33,929 nucleotides of DNA from positions 1 through 33,929 of the forward strand of contig CAYGXU010000028.1 in assembly GCA_964353875.1 (NCBI GenBank). The letters are read 5' to 3'. Shown piece by piece: positions 32,202-33,929 of this stretch (the stretch's first letter is position 1; each line of letters starts with the position of its first letter). Position numbers and translations under genes: made by a program. A model generated the notes under the pieces. It saw only the letters and a list, made by a program, of their open reading frames with translations, searched no databases and was not told where the DNA came from. The DNA comes from MGNI01 sp964353875. GTDB taxonomy: Bacteria; Chloroflexota; Anaerolineae; Anaerolineales; E44-bin32.

Positions 32202-32713
32202 TCGAGTGCCCGAATTGCAGACACCAGGAATATGTTGGAACGCTATTTTGCAGCGAATGTGGTACACGATTAACACATGTTGCACCTGTATCGACACTAA
32301 GACTAGATACTCAATCGATTGATTATGATTCAGTCACTACCAAACCAGCTCCACCAAATGGTCCCGATCTGGCTTCAGGTGCCTTTCTCGGCTTGCGTGT
32401 CTGCATGACAGACGATATTATTTCTCTATTGGGCAGAGAAAATTATACGCTCGGACGCTCAGGCCAGGGGCAAGCAATCATCCCAGACATCGATCTTGGT
32501 TCTTATAATGCTTATGAACAGGGTGTGTCCAGGATCCATGCTGAGTTACAACTCAAATCGGATGGGATCTTCATCATGGATCTCGATAGCGCCAACTTCA
32601 CCATGGTTAATGGCAAACGACTTGACCCTCAACAGCCTCATCCAATCCGTCATGGGGATATTATTGAATTGGGAGGGTTGAGACTGCAATTAATATCTCG
32701 TTTTAAGATGTAA
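32198..32713 (+). CDS. Zinc-ribbon/FHA-domain protein
   Basis: 171 residues. Cys4, Cys7, Cys18 and Cys21 form a zinc ribbon (CPNCR...CSECG). After a linker, an FHA domain runs from about 75 to 168: GREN-YTLGRS, then SRIHAELQL and a DLDSANFTMVNGKRL block. FHA domains bind phosphothreonine peptides, so this is the likely reader of the operon kinase. ATG 32198 shares ATGA with the J-VWA stop, so translation is coupled. Confidence 0.93.
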   Translation: MIECPNCRHQEYVGTLFCSECGTRLTHVAPVSTLRLDTQSIDYDSVTTKPAPPNGPDLASGAFLGLRVCMTDDIISLLGRENYTLGRSGQGQAIIPDIDLGSYNAYEQGVSRIHAELQLKSDGIFIMDLDSANFTMVNGKRLDPQQPHPIRHGDIIELGGLRLQLISRFKM

Positions 32714-32722
32714 AGGAGAAAT

Positions 32723-32965
32723 ATGGCAATCTCAGTTCTTGTTCATTTATCCGGTGAGGATGCCGTTAGAGGGGAAGTCGATGAAATACCCACTTCCACC
32801 GATACCACCATTACGATCAATAATCCCCGACAAAAAGATGGCAAGGATCTACGTTATCTTTTGGATAATGTTGTCGCTGTTGTCTTCCCGATGCATCGGA
32901 TCAATTTCATTGAAATCCTGCCATCTGCTGAAGAAGAGCAATTGATCACATTTGTAAGAGAATAA
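32723..32965 (+). CDS. Conserved 80-residue protein, function unknown
   Basis: 80 residues, beta-rich and acidic: VLVHLSGEDAVRGEVDEIP, then TTITINNPRQKDGKDLRYLLDNVVAVVFPMHRINFIEIL. The pattern of short strands recalls Sm-like or PilZ-like small barrels, but I cannot name a family. ATG 32723 has AAAGGAGA 5 bases upstream, 9 bases after the FHA stop, and the response regulator follows 2 bases after its stop. That tight position argues for a real part in the module, perhaps as an adaptor. Confidence 0.85.
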   Translation: MAISVLVHLSGEDAVRGEVDEIPTSTDTTITINNPRQKDGKDLRYLLDNVVAVVFPMHRINFIEILPSAEEEQLITFVRE

Positions 32966-32967
32966 AA

Positions 32968-33711
32968 GTGGACACAAGACAAAAGCGAAGACGCATTTTG
33001 GTCGTAGATGATGAGCCACGTATCATTCATTTCATTCGCTTAAACCTTGAACATGATGGGTTTGAAGTTTCTTCCGCGATTTCCGGCACGGAAGCGCTAG
33101 AAGTGATGCGCGATTCACTCCCGGATCTGATTCTTCTTGATGTGATGATGCCTGAACTGGATGGGTTTGAGACACTTCAACTCATCCGTGAGATCTCTAC
33201 AGTGCCGGTCATTATCCTGACGGCGAAGGGTGAAGAAGATGATCGCGTGAGAGGTCTCGAACTCGGAGCCGATGATTATGTTACCAAGCCCTTCAGCCCT
33301 CGAGAACTCGTCAGTCGCGTCCGGGCTGTACTTCGACGAACAGAAATACCAAGTGAACCCGTACATGAATTAATCGAGATCGATCATCGTCTAAAGATCG
33401 ATTTTGACCGTCGCGAAGTATGGGTTGAAGGAGAATTGGTCAAATTGCGCCCCACAGAATATCGACTCCTTTACCATCTCGTGCAAAATGCCGGTTGGGT
33501 TGTCCCGCACGACCAACTTCTAGCAAAAGTCTGGGGGTATGAGTATCGGGATGAAACGCACTACTTACGTCTGTACATCAACTACCTGCGACAGAAACTC
33601 GAGAAGGATCCATCCAATCCGGATTACATCCTCACTGAGCGGGGTATTGGTTATCGGTTTGTTGACTTCCGCAGGGAGAAAATGGATAATCCGGCGGGAG
33701 AGGCGGAATAG
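32968..33711 (+). CDS. Two-component response regulator, OmpR/PhoB family
   Basis: 247 residues. The receiver domain is complete: Asp14/Asp15 acid pocket, phosphoacceptor Asp58 in LLDVMMPELDG, Thr in ILTAKG and Lys in YVTKPF. A winged-helix DNA-binding domain follows from about 140, with RPTEYRLLYHLVQNAGWVV and YLRLYINYLRQKLEKDP. GTG 32968 lies 2 bases after the previous stop. No histidine kinase follows within the window: the next 218 bases do not encode one. It may be driven by an unlinked histidine kinase, or by the Ser/Thr kinase. Confidence 0.94.
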   Translation: MDTRQKRRRILVVDDEPRIIHFIRLNLEHDGFEVSSAISGTEALEVMRDSLPDLILLDVMMPELDGFETLQLIREISTVPVIILTAKGEEDDRVRGLELGADDYVTKPFSPRELVSRVRAVLRRTEIPSEPVHELIEIDHRLKIDFDRREVWVEGELVKLRPTEYRLLYHLVQNAGWVVPHDQLLAKVWGYEYRDETHYLRLYINYLRQKLEKDPSNPDYILTERGIGYRFVDFRREKMDNPAGEAE

Positions 33712-33774
33712 ACACTGGATGACTGTCGGAGATGCTTGTCATAAGTCCTTATTTGGTTGGAAAACCCAAACCAT

Positions 33775-33912
33775 CTAATCCACTTCTGAGATTTTTATCG
33801 GATCCACATAGGAATGCATCTCTCCCGTGTCAGATGTTGGCCAATAAAATTCGCATCTATTGTTGATGATTTTGGGAGAACGATCATCGCTGAGGATCAT
33901 TATCGTTTGCAT
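33775..33912 (-). CDS. Possible 45-residue protein, convergent with the signalling operon
   Basis: ATG 33912 to TAG 33775. The composition looks protein-like (SPKIINNRCEFYWPTSD then TGEMHSYVDPIKISEVD) with Trp, Tyr, Asp and Pro in plausible places. An in-frame stop lies 15 bases upstream of the ATG, so it is complete and not the end of a longer gene. No ribosome binding site is obvious. It may be a small protein or the remnant of a larger one. Confidence 0.3.
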   Translation of the reverse strand: MQTIMILSDDRSPKIINNRCEFYWPTSDTGEMHSYVDPIKISEVD

Positions 33913-33929
33913 AATCGCTGGGCATCAAT

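Noticed and set aside
33731..33865. 44-residue plus-strand frame after the response regulator
   Set aside because: GGAG abuts the ATG with no spacing, and the composition is poor; the opposing frame is more protein-like.
1..33929. CRISPR arrays, insertion sequences, phage or integrase genes
   Set aside because: No regularly spaced repeats, transposase motifs or att-like duplications next to the tRNA were seen.

Overview
The window looks like chromosome of a non-phototrophic Chloroflexota bacterium, most like the Anaerolineae. This is inferred from gene content and order, not from a marker gene. The pointers are a GT-C mannosyltransferase-like protein fused to NHL repeats beside scpB/rluB/sucCD, a DUF348-G5-propeller lipoprotein, a type 2 IPP isomerase, and a long kinase/phosphatase/VWA/FHA cluster. 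I see no insertion sequence, integrase, phage gene or CRISPR array. Coding density is high and most genes sit in tight, often overlapping operons.

Left part (1-10376, mostly + strand): a polar amino acid ABC permease and ATPase; a tRNA-Leu(GAG) on the minus strand with a near-perfect sigma-70 promoter; plsX-fabF for fatty acid synthesis; a membrane-anchored NERD-like protein with a structured upstream region; a minus-strand pair (coiled-coil protein and an SPFH protein ending in an excisionase-type helix-turn-helix); then a divergent class II aldolase-like enzyme, a Nudix hydrolase and a duplicated membrane protein.

Middle (10737-19792, all minus strand): a long gene run in transcription order scpB, rluB, the 1171-residue GT-C/NHL protein, sucC, sucD, a TPR protein, a uroporphyrinogen-decarboxylase-family protein and rsmD. 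From 20058 to 25173 the + strand carries envelope genes (DUF348/G5/propeller lipoprotein, UDP-glucuronate decarboxylase-like epimerase, GtrA), a small 4-fold beta-flower-like protein and an orphan magnesium-chelatase-I-type AAA+ ATPase. The acyl carrier protein gene faces it.

Right part (25559-33711, + strand): fni and a polyprenyl diphosphate synthase for isoprenoids, two possible mini membrane proteins, then a six-gene signalling operon. That operon holds a Ser/Thr kinase with a C-terminal PQQ-type propeller, a PP2C phosphatase, a J-domain/VWA fusion, a zinc-ribbon/FHA protein, an 80-residue protein and an OmpR-type response regulator. Kinase, phosphatase, VWA protein and phosphopeptide reader make a complete write/erase/read circuit. 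It recalls the kinase-PP2C-VWA (TerY-P) triads and has an attached chaperone-recruiting J domain. It is the most interesting system in the window.

All functional calls rest on reading motifs in the translated sequence; no database search was run.
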